A stretch of 64,000 nucleotides of DNA, taken from Diplonema papillatum. Taxonomy: Eukaryota; Euglenozoa; Diplonemea; Diplonemida; Diplonemidae. The translations under genes were made by a program, and so were the position numbers. This document shows, one piece after another, positions 10,894 to 22,125 of this stretch. Positions within the stretch are counted from its first letter, which is position 1. Each line of letters starts with the position of its first letter. The stretch spans positions 1 through 64,000 of the forward strand of contig JAPJBO010000656.1 of NCBI GenBank assembly GCA_030068145.1, written 5' to 3'. A model generated the notes under the pieces. It made no database searches. It saw nothing but the letters and a program-made list of their open reading frames with translations, and had not been told where the DNA came from.

Positions 10894-12969
10894 CTATGCG
10901 CCGTACTGCGCGTCGGTTAGCGACAGCGCGTAGTCACGCAGTATTTGGACCACGTCGCCATATTCGCCGCGGCGCGGGGCACCATTGAACACGATGGCGA
11001 AACTGATGCCGCGCTCGCATTGCGCGCCGAACGCGATGCTGCCGAGCATGCCGCCGTTGCGAACCACGCACCGATCCCCCGTCGCGACGCCCCCCGCCAC
11101 CACCGCGTAGCCGTCAATCAGGTGGAAGTTCTGCCCCAGCTGCGCAACCGAGCGCGGGGTGGCGGCTAAGCCGAGGTAATGCTCCAGGTTCATCCACCGA
11201 CTGTAGGGCGAGGGAGCGATGTCGTAAGCAGGTTCAGTCGAATGACGGTCGAGCAGTGACTCGTGGTCGATGAACACGTCGCCTTGAATATCGCTGTGTA
11301 GGTACGCTTGCAAACCATGCGGAGTAATCACGTCCATGAAGTAGCGCAGCAACATGTACCCGGCGTTGTTGTACTTCTCGTCACCTGTGCCGGGCTCCTC
11401 GCTGCAATCTCTTTTGTAGATGTACAGCGCGTTGTCGTGGCGTGTCGTGTGCCCTAGAGAGCTACCTACGGTGTTGTAAAAAAGCGCATCGCCTCCCTCG
11501 TTGAAGTTGTCCACATAGCTCGTGTGGTCCATGAGATGTCCGAACGTAACGTCGTTGATCCATAGCCCCGCCTCGTCCGCGGCGGCATCGAAACTGTAAA
11601 GGTCTCGCAAAATGGGGAACACTCGAGTGTCTCGTGTGAGGTTGCTGCCGTTCACCAAAACGAAGCCGTCCGCGATCAGTTCTGCCGCGGCGGCAATTAC
11701 GTAAGACTTGTCGACACTGGCAAGACGCATCACGGGATTGAGCGGCATCGCCTGCGTGCGGTCTGCGTCTTGGTAGCCGTAAGAGGCGTCGACGATGCGG
11801 ACACCGTTCTTGTAGAGTGAGAACGCGGCTCCCGAAACCAGGCGACTGTTGACGTAATCAGCCAGGCGGGTCGCAAAACCGGCGAGAGGCGAGCTGCCGC
11901 CGCTGGCGAGCGCGGGAGGGTCCACCGCTTCCGGCGCTGTCGGCCAGCTGTCTGTAGTCAGCGCGAGGTCCAACACGCGACCCCCCTGACCCCCCCCGAA
12001 GTCGAAAGCGTGCGCAGTGATGTTATTCGCCCCCGGTTGCCACGGATTCGCCGCCAGAGGAAGGGTCACAATATACTGCAGGGAAGGGGTCCAAGAGTTC
12101 TTGTCTACCACCAGCACGCCGTTCACCCACACTTCCAGCTGGTCGTCCCAGCGTCCCCAAAACCGCAGCGCGGTGAGGTTGACGCCAGCATCGATGGTGA
12201 GCGTCGTTTGCAACCAAAGGTCGAACCCCGCAGGCCAGCGCCCGTTCTTATCCGTAAACGGCCCCGAGCGAGGACCGCTCCACGGGTCAGTCTGGTCGGT
12301 GCGCCATTGCCAGGCATGCGTATAGCGCATCACGAACGAGGGGGTGTAAAACACACGGTCCACCTGGCGTCGGTCTTCTATAGCCACGTCGTCGATCTGG
12401 AAGGTGGTCTCAGCACCGGAGCAGAAGAAGCGGAACAGCACGTTCGTCGAGAAGTCGATAGGAGCATCGAGTTCTCTAAAGAGATAAGCATTGAGTAGTA
12501 TAAACTCGGTGCGCCAGCGGCCATCGTTGCCGCCTTGCGCGGAGAGGTCTCGGAGAGTCACCCAGTCGTAGTCCACATACACCTGCAGCAACGTCGAGCT
12601 GTCTGCGGGTGCATCGATCAAGCGCTGGAAGCGAAGCATTGGAATGCCCTGAGCCGACGTGAGATCGACCACCGGCGAGGTGAGCTTCGCCGCACCGCTG
12701 GCCTGAGCGGCGGGGGATCCGGACCCCGACTCAGCGTAGTCCTTGTCCTCGTGCAGTAGTGTCGCTGCAGAAAACCCGGTCTCCGTCCATTGACCGAGCC
12801 CGTCAGTGAACTTGTCAGCGAACAGAATGCCGGCTGCCCCGGCGCCGCAGGCTTCGCATGCGCCGCCGCAGTCCGCTGCGGTTTCTCTGCCGTTCTGAAC
12901 GCCATCACTACACGTCGCGCTCGTCTGTGCGATCGACAACGCGGCGAACAGACATATTCTGACTTGCAT
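10894..12969 (-). CDS. Secreted serine beta-lactamase-like hydrolase, copy C
   Basis: 691 aa, identical in sequence to the copy B product, with the same signal peptide, modules and active-site motifs. Both carry the 8-residue segment LFRELDAP (residues 163-170) that copies A and D lack. Identical coding and spacer sequence points to a recent unequal-crossover duplication or gene conversion. Confidence 0.85.
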   Translation of the reverse strand: MQVRICLFAALSIAQTSATCSDGVQNGRETAADCGGACEACGAGAAGILFADKFTDGLGQWTETGFSAATLLHEDKDYAESGSGSPAAQASGAAKLTSPVVDLTSAQGIPMLRFQRLIDAPADSSTLLQVYVDYDWVTLRDLSAQGGNDGRWRTEFILLNAYLFRELDAPIDFSTNVLFRFFCSGAETTFQIDDVAIEDRRQVDRVFYTPSFVMRYTHAWQWRTDQTDPWSGPRSGPFTDKNGRWPAGFDLWLQTTLTIDAGVNLTALRFWGRWDDQLEVWVNGVLVVDKNSWTPSLQYIVTLPLAANPWQPGANNITAHAFDFGGGQGGRVLDLALTTDSWPTAPEAVDPPALASGGSSPLAGFATRLADYVNSRLVSGAAFSLYKNGVRIVDASYGYQDADRTQAMPLNPVMRLASVDKSYVIAAAAELIADGFVLVNGSNLTRDTRVFPILRDLYSFDAAADEAGLWINDVTFGHLMDHTSYVDNFNEGGDALFYNTVGSSLGHTTRHDNALYIYKRDCSEEPGTGDEKYNNAGYMLLRYFMDVITPHGLQAYLHSDIQGDVFIDHESLLDRHSTEPAYDIAPSPYSRWMNLEHYLGLAATPRSVAQLGQNFHLIDGYAVVAGGVATGDRCVVRNGGMLGSIAFGAQCERGISFAIVFNGAPRRGEYGDVVQILRDYALSLTDAQYGA

Positions 12970-13076
12970 CTTAAGTATTTGGTGTTATCCACTACGGTGA
13001 ATTTAGAAGTTAGATAGTGTCAATTTGTATTCTTTTATGAGGTGGTGCACAACGCCGAGATTTCTTGAGAGCCGGC
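12970..13076 (-). promoter_or_regulatory. Putative promoter/5' UTR of hydrolase copy C
   Basis: Same sequence as the copy B flank and different from those of A and D. Only its position upstream of the ATG supports the assignment. Confidence 0.3.
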
Positions 13077-13540
13077 TCCTGCACGCAAGCCTAACTGCGG
13101 TTGTGGTTCGAGCTACACGACGTCCAGCGGACTCGTTTCAGACGTGGTAAAGACACCAACCTTGTTTAGGAACGTCGCTGTTGCTTTCTCTGAGCGATAT
13201 GCTTCAGTTTAGCGCGTACATCTTCAACAGCTGAGGTGGGCGAGAGTTCATTCGAACGACCTGTTTTTTTTTTTCCAAATTCAAACCACGCCTTGGAAGT
13301 GTGAATCTCACGGCTAGCCCACCTGTTGCGTGCGATTGTGCCATCAGCGGGCTTGTCCCGCACAGCGAGCTTGCGTTTCTTGGGCTGAGGCACGGAGGCT
13401 CGGTCTTTCTGCCGCCAGCTCACAAGGTTATCCTCTTGGCAGGCTGGCTGAGTGGCTGGCTGGTTGGCAGGCTGGTCAGCTACCTGGGCGGCTGGTTCGG
13501 CAGCTGGCTGAGCGACTGGCTGGCCCGACCGGCAGTAAGC

Positions 13541-13778
13541 TAGTAAACGTGGCACTTGGCAAAGTCCAAGGCCAGGACAACGAGCGATTTCGACTCGTCA
13601 AGCAGCGTCCTTTCTTGACGAGCGTCGCCATCTCCATGAGGACGTCGTCGCAGCGGTGCCCTGTCCGGAAGCCATGCTGGGTGGGGAGCGCCCACTCCTC
13701 CTGCCACGCCATGATGTCACGTAGCCTGCGGCACGCCCAAAGGCGGCACACGCAGCTGGTGACCGTGATAGGCCGCAT
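13541..13778 (-). pseudogene. LINE-type reverse transcriptase fragment, unit C
   Basis: Duplicate of 8165-8402 carried by the tandem unit. It has the same RPITVTS...QHGFRTG signature and the same frame break before LALDFAKC. Confidence 0.6.
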
Positions 13779-13845
13779 GTTTTCAGCTTAGTGTAAGTTC
13801 AGAACAAAGTAACATCAAGGCAGCCCTTACAAAGACGAGCCACAG

Positions 13846-16269
13846 TCAACGCCGCGTGGGTGCGGGCGAGGTTGGGAGCGCTAAGAAAACGGTTTAACGG
13901 GGAAACTGAAACGAGAAGCACGGGTACAACGCGGCGGCGAGCTTGTTGTAGTACCTTACTTTTCTTGCGTTTCCTGCTCTTTTTCTAGCGTTTTTTGTGG
14001 ATTGGAAGGTCGGTGTATTGAAGTCTCTGGTGGAGGCTCGGGCAGTGAGGGAGATTGAAAGAGTAAACAGTGATTAAATCCTCCGATGGAGGCTTGGGTA
14101 GGGAGGGACGTTGAAAAGGTTGAAAACTGTGAGAGGGTGTGTACTCCGTTGTGGACCCTTGTGAGGTCCCCTGACGCGTTTTGGGGGGTGTTCGGGATTG
14201 GGTAGGCTTCGTAAAAAGCCAGAGAGTTTCGACAATAAACTCCGACTCTCTTCACCGGGTTGCGTGCTCGTCAAAAAGTCGCCTGTGTCTGACTTCGGTT
14301 CTGGGTGGTTTCGTGTGTTTTACGACACGAAAACTCCGGTGCGTCGTGCTGAAAATCAGGATTGGAACCCAGTTCATGCGCCGCCTGGGTTGTGATGAAA
14401 GTGCGAAGGAGGCGGCGGGACACACATGGGCTTGGGGAGCGTGACAGATCTGGCACCGCAGACGCAACACCCCGGCGACGAAGCAACTTTGTTTGAAAGG
14501 AGGCGACACAACAAGGGCGGCGATGGTTTTGTTCCGCAAGAGAAGTTTAGGAAACAATCATCCCTATGTAGTATGTTGCTGGTGACAACATGCTACGCAT
14601 CATAAAAAGCTGCCAGGTGACGAAACGGGCGCAAACGCGCGCCAGAAACTCGTACCGAACCAGCAAAACAGCGGATAAGAAACAACGAAACTGCAGAAAT
14701 AGAAATAAAATAAGGCCATAAAGTGAAACAGCGAAACAGCGGTTAGGAATATGCCTGGGCACGGGTTGGGAGAGCAACGGGAAAAGAAAGGGGGGGTGGG
14801 CAGGGATGAGCAAGGGAGTTACAACAACAGTTAGAACACTCGCAAGTTTGGTCCGGCTTGTGGTCAGTGCGTAAGGCATTTTTCGCCTGAGTAAGTGAAA
14901 CGACAGAGAGAGGAGGACGCTGGAGTGTGTTGGGGCCAGTGAGAAAGCACCGGCCCCCTTGCATTCAGGTAAATCCTGCCGCGGACTTTTTTACACGGCG
15001 GATGTCAACCGACCGGAGCTACCGGATGTGTGCTTGCGTTGTGTAGTAACCTGATACGTTCTGTGGTAAGCTGATGAGCTTCTGTATTGATTGTCGGATG
15101 AGTTTGAAGCCCCGCATGGACGCTTGGTTCGGCGTCCTGTGGGCGCCGCCCGATGCACACGAAATTCGCTTGCGACAATAAAAAGTTAAGGGGAAAAGAC
15201 TGCAGGGTTCCCCGGCTTTCAGTGGATTAGAAGGTCGGTATTTGTGTTCATAGTCCGGAATGTTAAGGGTGGGATCAGCTGCCACTGGGGTACAATTTTC
15301 TCTTGCGAATTCGTACCGTCTGAGGCATAGTAGCAAGGTGTCTTCAGCCTACGCCGCCAGCCTCAGAGTTGAGTCAGGAAGGATGCATGTCGATAATCCT
15401 TGAGTGGGCGTATAAAGCATGATTGCGGAAAAGGACGAGAAAAGAGGATGGGACTTTATCACCATCTATCCTTGCATGTCGGTGGTTGAGCTGGTTGGGT
15501 GACAGGGGTTATCCTTGCGTTGTTCACATGAGGTTCGTTGGCTCGAAGAAGTAAAAGTAGTGGTCTACTCTTTAACAGTGTTACTATTCTAGACATTGGA
15601 GAACATTGTTTTTTGAGTGGTCTTCGTTGCTTGACTGTTTGTTGTCCTCCAAAGTCGGGTTCTCTTGCTGCACGGGCAGCCGTGGATGATGAAGTTGAGT
15701 TTCTCACTTACTTTCTCGTTTTCGTAGCCTTGCTTGTTTGTAGCGTTATTTGTGGATTAGAAGGTCGGTATTTGTGCTCGTAGTCCGGAATGTTAAGGGT
15801 TGGAACGGCTGCCACTGGGGTACGATTTTCTCTTGCGAATTCGTACCGTCTGAGGCATAGTAGCATTGTATCTTGTGCTGCTCGGATGCTGGTTTGCGTT
15901 TTTCAGCTGTCTTAGTCTTCTCGCACTTGTCACATTTACTGTGCTGTAAATGCAAATGCCCCTCAAGGCAGGCGGCATGTTTAGTTTTAGCTCTTGACGT
16001 TCCCTGTGTCAAACGGGCTTGACTGTGCACACAACAGCAACAACAACTGGAGCCGAACAGAGCAGCAAAAAAGAAATGCAACTCAAAATCTGAAGGGCGG
16101 TTCAAGTACTGAAAGCGTTCGTTCGTTTTCTTTGTGGTTTTCGACGTGTGTTGCGCTGCAGCCTGTTGTCTACTTTCTCTTCAACTTTTTGCTCGGCCAC
16201 ACCTGAAAAAGGGTGTGCTACAACCGAAGCGCGTGCAAATCCACACCCGAAACCCCCGGGCTCGGCCCT
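13846..16269. repeat. Spacer of unit C
   Basis: Near-identical to 8470-10893, with the same internal repeats (13993-14200, 15220-15340, 15750-15976). No gene recognised. Confidence 0.7.
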
Positions 16270-18330
16270 CTATGCGCCGTACTGCGCGTCGGTTAGCGAC
16301 AGCGCGTAGTCACGCAGTATTTGGACCACGTCGCCATATTCGCCGCGGCGCGGGGCACCATTGAACACGATGGCGAAACTGATGCCGCGCTCGCATTGCG
16401 CGCCGAACGCGATGCTGCCGAGCATGCCGCCGTTGCGAACCACGCACCGATCCCCCGTCGCGACGCCCCCCGCCACCACCGCGTAGCCGTCAATCAGGTG
16501 GAAGTTCTGCCCCAGCTGCGCAACCGAGCGCGGGGTGGCGGCTAAGCCGAGGTAATGCTCCAGGTTCATCCACCGACTGTAGGGCGAGGGAGCGATGTCG
16601 TAAGCAGGTTCAGTCGAATGACGGTCGAGCAGTGACTCGTGGTCGATGAACACGTCGCCTTGAATATCGCTGTGTAGGTACGCTTGCAAACCATGCGGAG
16701 TAATCACGTCCATGAAGTAGCGCAGCAACATGTACCCGGCGTTGTTGTACTTCTCGTCACCTGTGCCGGGCTCCTCGCTGCAATCTCTTTTGTAGATGTA
16801 CAGCGCGTTGTCGTGGCGTGTCGTGTGCCCTAGAGAGCTACCTACGGTGTTGTAAAAAAGCGCATCGCCTCCCTCGTTGAAGTTGTCCACATAGCTCGTG
16901 TGGTCCATGAGATGTCCGAACGTAACGTCGTTGATCCATAGCCCCGCCTCGTCCGCGGCGGCATCGAAACTGTAAAGGTCTCGCAAAATGGGGAACACTC
17001 GAGTGTCTCGTGTGAGGTTGCTGCCGTTCACCAAAACGAAGCCGTCCGCGATCAGTTCTGCCGCGGCGGCAATTACGTAAGACTTGTCGACACTGGCAAG
17101 ACGCATCACGGGATTGAGCGGCATCGCCTGCGTGCGGTCTGCGTCTTGGTAGCCGTAAGAGGCGTCGACGATGCGGACACCGTTCTTGTAGAGTGAGAAC
17201 GCGGCTCCCGAAACCAGGCGACTGTTGACGTAATCAGCCAGGCGGGTCGCAAAACCGGCGAGAGGCGAGCTGCCGCCGCTGGCGAGCGCGGGAGGGTCCA
17301 CCGCTTCCGGCGCTGTCGGCCAGCTGTCTGTAGTCAGCGCGAGGTCCAACACGCGACCCCCCTGACCCCCCCCGAAGTCGAAAGCGTGCGCAGTGATGTT
17401 ATTCGCCCCCGGTTGCCACGGATTCGCCGCCAGAGGAAGGGTCACAATATACTGCAGGGAAGGGGTCCAAGAGTTCTTGTCTACCACCAGCACGCCGTTC
17501 ACCCACACTTCCAGCTGGTCGTCCCAGCGTCCCCAAAACCGCAGCGCGGTGAGGTTGACGCCAGCATCGATGGTGAGCGTCGTTTGCAACCAAAGGTCGA
17601 ACCCCGCAGGCCAGCGCCCGTTCTTATCCGTAAACGGCCCCCAGCTAGGACCGCTCCACGGGTCAGTCTGGTCGGTGCGCCATTGCCAGGCATGCGTATA
17701 GCGCATCACGAACGAGGGGGTGTAAAACACACGGTCCACCTGGCGTCGGTCTTCTATAGCCACGTCGTCGATCTGGAAGGTGGTCTCAGCACCGGAGCAG
17801 AAGAAGCGGAACAGCACGTGCGTGGAGAATTCGATATAAGCATTGAGTAGTATGAACTCGGTGCGCCAGCGGCCATCGTTGCCGCCCTGCGCGGAGAGGT
17901 CTCGGAGAGTCACCCAGTCGTAGTCCACATACACCTGCAGCAACGTCGAGCTGTCTGCGGGTGCATCGATCAAGCGCTGGAAACGAAGCATTGGAATGCC
18001 CTGAGCCGACGTGAGATCGACCACCGGCGAGGTGAGCTTCGCCGCACCGCTGGCCTGAGCGGCGGGGGATCCGGACCCCGACTCAGCGTAGTCCTTGTCC
18101 TCGTGCAGTAGTGTCGCTGCAGAAAACCCGGTCTCCGTCCATTGACCGAGCCCGTCAGTGAACTTGTCAGCGAACAGAATGCCGGCTGCCCCGGCGCCGC
18201 AGGCTTCGCATGCGCCGCCGCAGTCCGCTGCGGTTTCTCTGCCGTTCTGAACGCCATCACTACACGTCGCGCTCGTCTGTGCGATCGACAACGCGGCGAA
18301 AAGACATAATCTGACTTGCAGCTTAAGCAT
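16270..18330 (-). CDS. Secreted serine beta-lactamase-like hydrolase, copy D
   Basis: 686 aa from the ATG at 18328-18330. The Met used in A-C is Leu here (MLKLQVRLCLF), so the start moves three codons upstream and the signal peptide is kept. Domain order and active-site motifs (SVDK, YNN, RNGG) are as in copy B. It lacks the 8-residue insertion and has SWGPF where B and C have SRGPF. A longer frame to 18375 needs a TTG start and is not used. This is the last intact copy in the array, and its 5' flank resembles that of copy A. Confidence 0.85.
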   Translation of the reverse strand: MLKLQVRLCLFAALSIAQTSATCSDGVQNGRETAADCGGACEACGAGAAGILFADKFTDGLGQWTETGFSAATLLHEDKDYAESGSGSPAAQASGAAKLTSPVVDLTSAQGIPMLRFQRLIDAPADSSTLLQVYVDYDWVTLRDLSAQGGNDGRWRTEFILLNAYIEFSTHVLFRFFCSGAETTFQIDDVAIEDRRQVDRVFYTPSFVMRYTHAWQWRTDQTDPWSGPSWGPFTDKNGRWPAGFDLWLQTTLTIDAGVNLTALRFWGRWDDQLEVWVNGVLVVDKNSWTPSLQYIVTLPLAANPWQPGANNITAHAFDFGGGQGGRVLDLALTTDSWPTAPEAVDPPALASGGSSPLAGFATRLADYVNSRLVSGAAFSLYKNGVRIVDASYGYQDADRTQAMPLNPVMRLASVDKSYVIAAAAELIADGFVLVNGSNLTRDTRVFPILRDLYSFDAAADEAGLWINDVTFGHLMDHTSYVDNFNEGGDALFYNTVGSSLGHTTRHDNALYIYKRDCSEEPGTGDEKYNNAGYMLLRYFMDVITPHGLQAYLHSDIQGDVFIDHESLLDRHSTEPAYDIAPSPYSRWMNLEHYLGLAATPRSVAQLGQNFHLIDGYAVVAGGVATGDRCVVRNGGMLGSIAFGAQCERGISFAIVFNGAPRRGEYGDVVQILRDYALSLTDAQYGA

Positions 18331-18410
18331 CCTCAACTTTTGCTTTTTCGAGACAAGAGTCCTATGAGTGTGCAATATGGATAGCCTCTATTCGAGCCAA
18401 AAGGGATCTC
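18331..18410 (-). promoter_or_regulatory. Conserved 5' flank of hydrolase copy D
   Basis: Homologous to 1828-1910, including the TATGAGNGTGCAATATG block and CTATTCGAGCCA, just upstream of the ATG. Possible core promoter or 5' UTR. Confidence 0.35.
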
Positions 18411-19837
18411 AGCCATAGTTGGTGGTAGGGCTGGCTGTTTTTGACATGTATGCCTTGAACGATGCACGGTGGTGCAGGAAAATGAGAATCCTTCAACAAA
18501 AGTCGCAAGACCTTGAATTCTGTGATGCGGACGATGCCCATTGGCAAACACACGCGAGACACGGTGTTTCTGATACCGAGGCCGCTAAACTCCCCTCAGG
18601 CCTCTGATTCAGCCCAGATACTTGACCTCAAAGAGTCTTCTCAGTCGGCGGAGGTGGGACTCGACAGCAACAACTGAATCGAGCACCGTGTGCGGGCACA
18701 TGTCGTTCTTCATGAAAAGCCAATAAGAGCTCGACGCAGCAAATGGGGGATTTTGCAGGGGAACCCTGCAGTCCAATGTTCAGCACGTGACCGCAACTGT
18801 GATCCACGATCCCGTAAGTTGAGCCCCTGGATTCCGCACGTGGTCACGTCTCATCAACCTACGAACCAACGGCTTCATCGGTCACTCGAGTGAGCCTCGT
18901 TGCTTCGCCGCTGTAGGTTCCATCCTGCCCTGGAGGCATGGCTGTCCTCGGATTGTGTTGCTCTTGTACTCCGACGTGTTTTGTGACACGACTGGCCTTT
19001 CAATAGGGGCCGTACGAAGGCGCGAACAAAGAACGGGTGCAACTCTTTGTTGGGGTGCCGGCAACGCAGTGGACGCTACCTTTTTAGGCCAAAACTGCAG
19101 CACGAAGAAGTGTCCAACCGCGCCGTAGCTTTCTGCAACGAAGGCGATGCACACTTCGTTCGGGGTGATACCGTGAATCCTGGGACACGCGTTTCATGTT
19201 GGCTCCGGGAGAGATGTAGCGCGTCGTGTGTCGTTGTCGTGATGTCAATGGTAAACCCTTGCGACTCTAATGTGTCGAGGAACAGGCGCCTCGGGTTTCC
19301 ACCATTCCACCACGGCCCATCCGTGGTCGATGACGCGGGCCTCAAACGCGCTTCTTGATCGCCAGAGGGCACGTCCTCCGTTGCCTGGAGCAGCCTCGAT
19401 TCTGCACCCGGCAAGCCGTCTCGCAACAGAAGCTTGGACGATCCGAATAGGTCCAGACGTCCCAACAATAAACCCCTAGTGAATGATCAAGATTTGAACA
19501 TCTCCAACTCTTACCACTCATCGGTTTCAGGGACTTTTAACTCTCGTTTCAAAAAGGTTTTCGCATTTTTCCATCGCTGTACTGGTTCGCTGGAAGGAGT
19601 TAACCAGCACGGTGTCGAGGAAATACGGGACCGCCTGCCGCAGTTCCACTCCCTCCGCCTGTTGCGCTCTGGTCTTGTACGGGCGTAAAGCTTCGGAAAA
19701 GCGTGCGTTCTCTGTCATTTGGTCAACGACGAGTTCGCTGTCCCCCAAACAGCCAACTCGCTAGCGATAGCAGTGGTGTGTGGATGAAACAGGTCGAGTT
19801 ATAGCACACGACTTCAAGTCGGGCAAGCCCGCAAGAG
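18411..19837. other. Intergenic, no gene recognised
   Basis: Open frames on both strands are at most 130 aa. None shows a domain, a signal peptide or a conserved motif. No repeat shared with the rest of the window was noticed. Confidence 0.5.
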
Positions 19838-19968
19838 CATCTGCCCTACCAGCTTTTGACAGTAGTGTAGTGGATGTAACGGGTAACGGGGAAATAGGGT
19901 TCGATTCCGGAGAGGGAGCCTAGAAGCGCCTATCACATCTAAGGATGGCAGCAGGTACGCAACTCTCC
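19838..19968 (+). pseudogene. 18S rRNA fragment (degenerate)
   Basis: Contains CTGCCCTACCAGCTTT, then GGTAACGGGG, GGGTTCGATTCCGGAGAG and GCAGCAGG in the order found in the 5' domain of eukaryotic 18S rRNA. Several substitutions and indels are present, and similarity stops abruptly after GCAGCAGGTACGCAA. It is a fossil insertion, not a functional rRNA. Confidence 0.85.
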
Positions 19969-21540
19969 GCTCAGCAGTTGGTCCTGCTGTCGGTGCAGCG
20001 CCTTGACCAGGCCGTGTACTCTGCGGTGTTGTTCGTCGCTCGCTCCTCGACCGGGCCAGGTTTCCCACTGCTTCTTCCTCTCGCAGTAGTACTCCTAAAC
20101 CCAATTATTTCGCGAGCCGCCGTCGAAGAAAACTGCCGTCTACGAGCTCGCCCCCACCGTTTCTCCCTTCTCCCGGGTTGCGTTTCTCTCGACGCCGAGT
20201 TTTGAGAGCCGTCAGCGTATTCCGCCCATCGTTTCGAAGAGCTCGCCATCGGCAAGAGCATCTCCAGAGAGTCACTCACTCGGCGGGGCCTTCTCTCTTG
20301 TAGCAAGCAGATAGCTCTCTTCGTGTGTTCGCCACGAACTTCATGTGCGTGGTGCGTCAGGCCGATGAGCTTGAAGAAACAGGGCAAGGATAAGCGAGGG
20401 GTGAACATACGGTGTTTGTTCTCGGGCTAGCGACACGGATAATAACCCGGTACAATTGTCAGTTCTTGCCGGAATAGTGACAATCTTCAAAGATCTTCGA
20501 TCTTGCACGACCGAAAAAAAGAAGATCGCTCCGGGGCAAGAGTGTGGCGGCCAAATTGCTCAAGGGTAGGCACAGCCATAGGCATATTTTTGCTTGTGCG
20601 TACGTGTGAACCCCTGCTTCACGTGATTTAGCACAGCACACTGCCATCTGTCGCTTTTTGATGTAGAACAAGCAAGCTTGTTACCATAAAAAAAGGTCAG
20701 GTGAAGCAGCCAGGTGGAGCTTGCATCACTTGAACTTCCACGGCGAAGATATTTAGGGAGGACAGCGACTTCGTGTCGCAAAGCAACATTGTCTGTAAAG
20801 TGTAGCGCGAGCGCTGGACTTTCGAAAAAGAAAGAAATGCGTTGAAGGTTTCTTTGGATGTAGATCTAAGCCGCCCGCGTCAAATTTCGTTGAGCAATAT
20901 GTTATTTTGAGTACATGAACCACATAGATTAGCATGCACTTTCGCGTAGGTCAGCTTACTTTATGACGTCGTCACCTTGTTGACAAATTTCGTTCAGCAT
21001 TGAGCGCTGTAAAGTGCAGATGCCATAAAGGCAGGCAAGCACTGTTAATTTCGTTGAGCAGCAAAATAGCAGAGCTAGGGGACGCTTTCGCTTCGTTTGC
21101 TTGTGCGTGCCAGTTGATCGATTTCTACGCCCACTCTTTTCTTTGTTTTTAAGGACAGACACTCTTTCTGATCAACCACCAAAACACGCTGCGGGAAATT
21201 CGTCTCTTTTTTTAGACATTCACAATACATTAGAGGGGCAACCGCAAGATTGTATGCAAGTTCTAGAAAAGGAAACTGAACTGGCCAGATGACAGATGTG
21301 CACTTGGAACGGAGAGAGGAGGGGACTACTATCTGCACAGGTGTGTAAGTTCTTTGCTTTGACTGGGGTAAACGCTTCGTTTGGGTGACTGGGGGGAGTC
21401 TTTGTTATTGGTGCTGGTTTTGAGGGAAAAGGAAACATTAGAAATCTTTTTGCGGTGGTCTCCGCTGGCCCGGTAGTTTGTGCTACCGCCAACTTCTTTT
21501 ACATCGTTCTCTTCTCTACTCACTACTGTTCGTACTCTTT
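19969..21540. other. Intergenic with one dispersed-repeat copy
   Basis: No gene recognised. 21098-21255 matches a dispersed repeat also seen at 32872-33020 and 47070-47195 (GTGCGTGCC...GATCAACCACCAAAACACG...CACAATACATT...GCAAGATTGT). Confidence 0.5.
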
Positions 21541-21547
21541 CACTCTT

Positions 21548-21700
21548 TTTCGTAATAACAATTAATTGTAAACACGAAAGAGAACGCTGGCAGCGTGTTT
21601 GGGAGAAGTTTAGCCTACCGATCATATTCACTCACTATCACTCACTAACAGGCTAATCCTCCCCCGGCACGTACAAACAAACATCGCGCCTATTCTTTTT
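21548..21700 (+). repeat. Lone terminal repeat of the YR retrotransposon
   Basis: Reverse complement of the terminal repeats flanking the retrotransposon at 49.9-53.8 kb. It contains ACAATTAATTGTAAACACG, AACGCTGGCAGCGTG, ACCGATCATATTCACTCAC and CCGGCACGTACAAACAAAC, followed by CGCCTATTCTTTTTC as in the 3' repeat block of the full element. No ORFs remain nearby. Likely a solo repeat or deleted copy, in the opposite orientation to the full element. Confidence 0.75.
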
Positions 21701-21854
21701 CTCACTTTGGCTAGCCAAGAACATTTCCGGAGTTGGGGCTTGCACTGATAAACGAAGCAACGGACGATCAGCATCAACTGACCAAAGGTGGTGAAAATGA
21801 TAAGGCAAAAGTTTCTTGTTCTTCGCGTGTACAGGGTATAAACCTCTCTGGGGG

Positions 21855-21935
21855 GAAAAACTTAGTTTAATGTTTAGGCAGGACACTGCCTCTCATGCAT
21901 GTTTGATGCTAGCATCAAGTCTTCTTCGGGGGGGG
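21855..21935 (+). repeat. Palindromic cassette copy 1
   Basis: Contains the hairpin-forming AGGCAGGACACTGCCT and the palindrome GATGCTAGCATC, followed by AAGTCTTCTTCG. Close copies lie at 26785-26865 and 55830-55990. Confidence 0.6.
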
Positions 21936-21944
21936 GGAAACTTG

Positions 21945-22125
21945 GTGTAATGCCCTTATATCCCGGTCAAAACAAATTTGTGCCCGTATATCCCGGTTCG
22001 GGATATAAGGGCACCAAATTTGTTTTGAACCGGGTTTTTAGGGCAGGTGAAAATTGGGTCCAAAATTTGGGTCCAAAATTTGAGTCCAAAATTTGGGTCC
22101 AAAATTTGGGTCCAAAATTCCCTCT
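21945..22125. repeat. Palindrome plus 14-bp tandem repeat
   Basis: TTATATCCCGG motifs face their inverted copies (CCGGTTCGGGATATAAGG). They are followed by about five copies of a 14-bp unit, GGGTCCAAAATTTG. The 3' end of the MULE-like frame (21956-22774) runs through this sequence. A related arrangement occurs at 45.6-45.74 kb. Confidence 0.65.

Larger units (their letters stand above)
10894..16269. repeat. Tandem unit C (5376 bp)
   Basis: Second full unit of the array, nearly identical to 5518-10893. It is followed directly by copy D, which stays highly similar to B and C up to about 17640 and then diverges toward its own 5' end. Confidence 0.9.
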
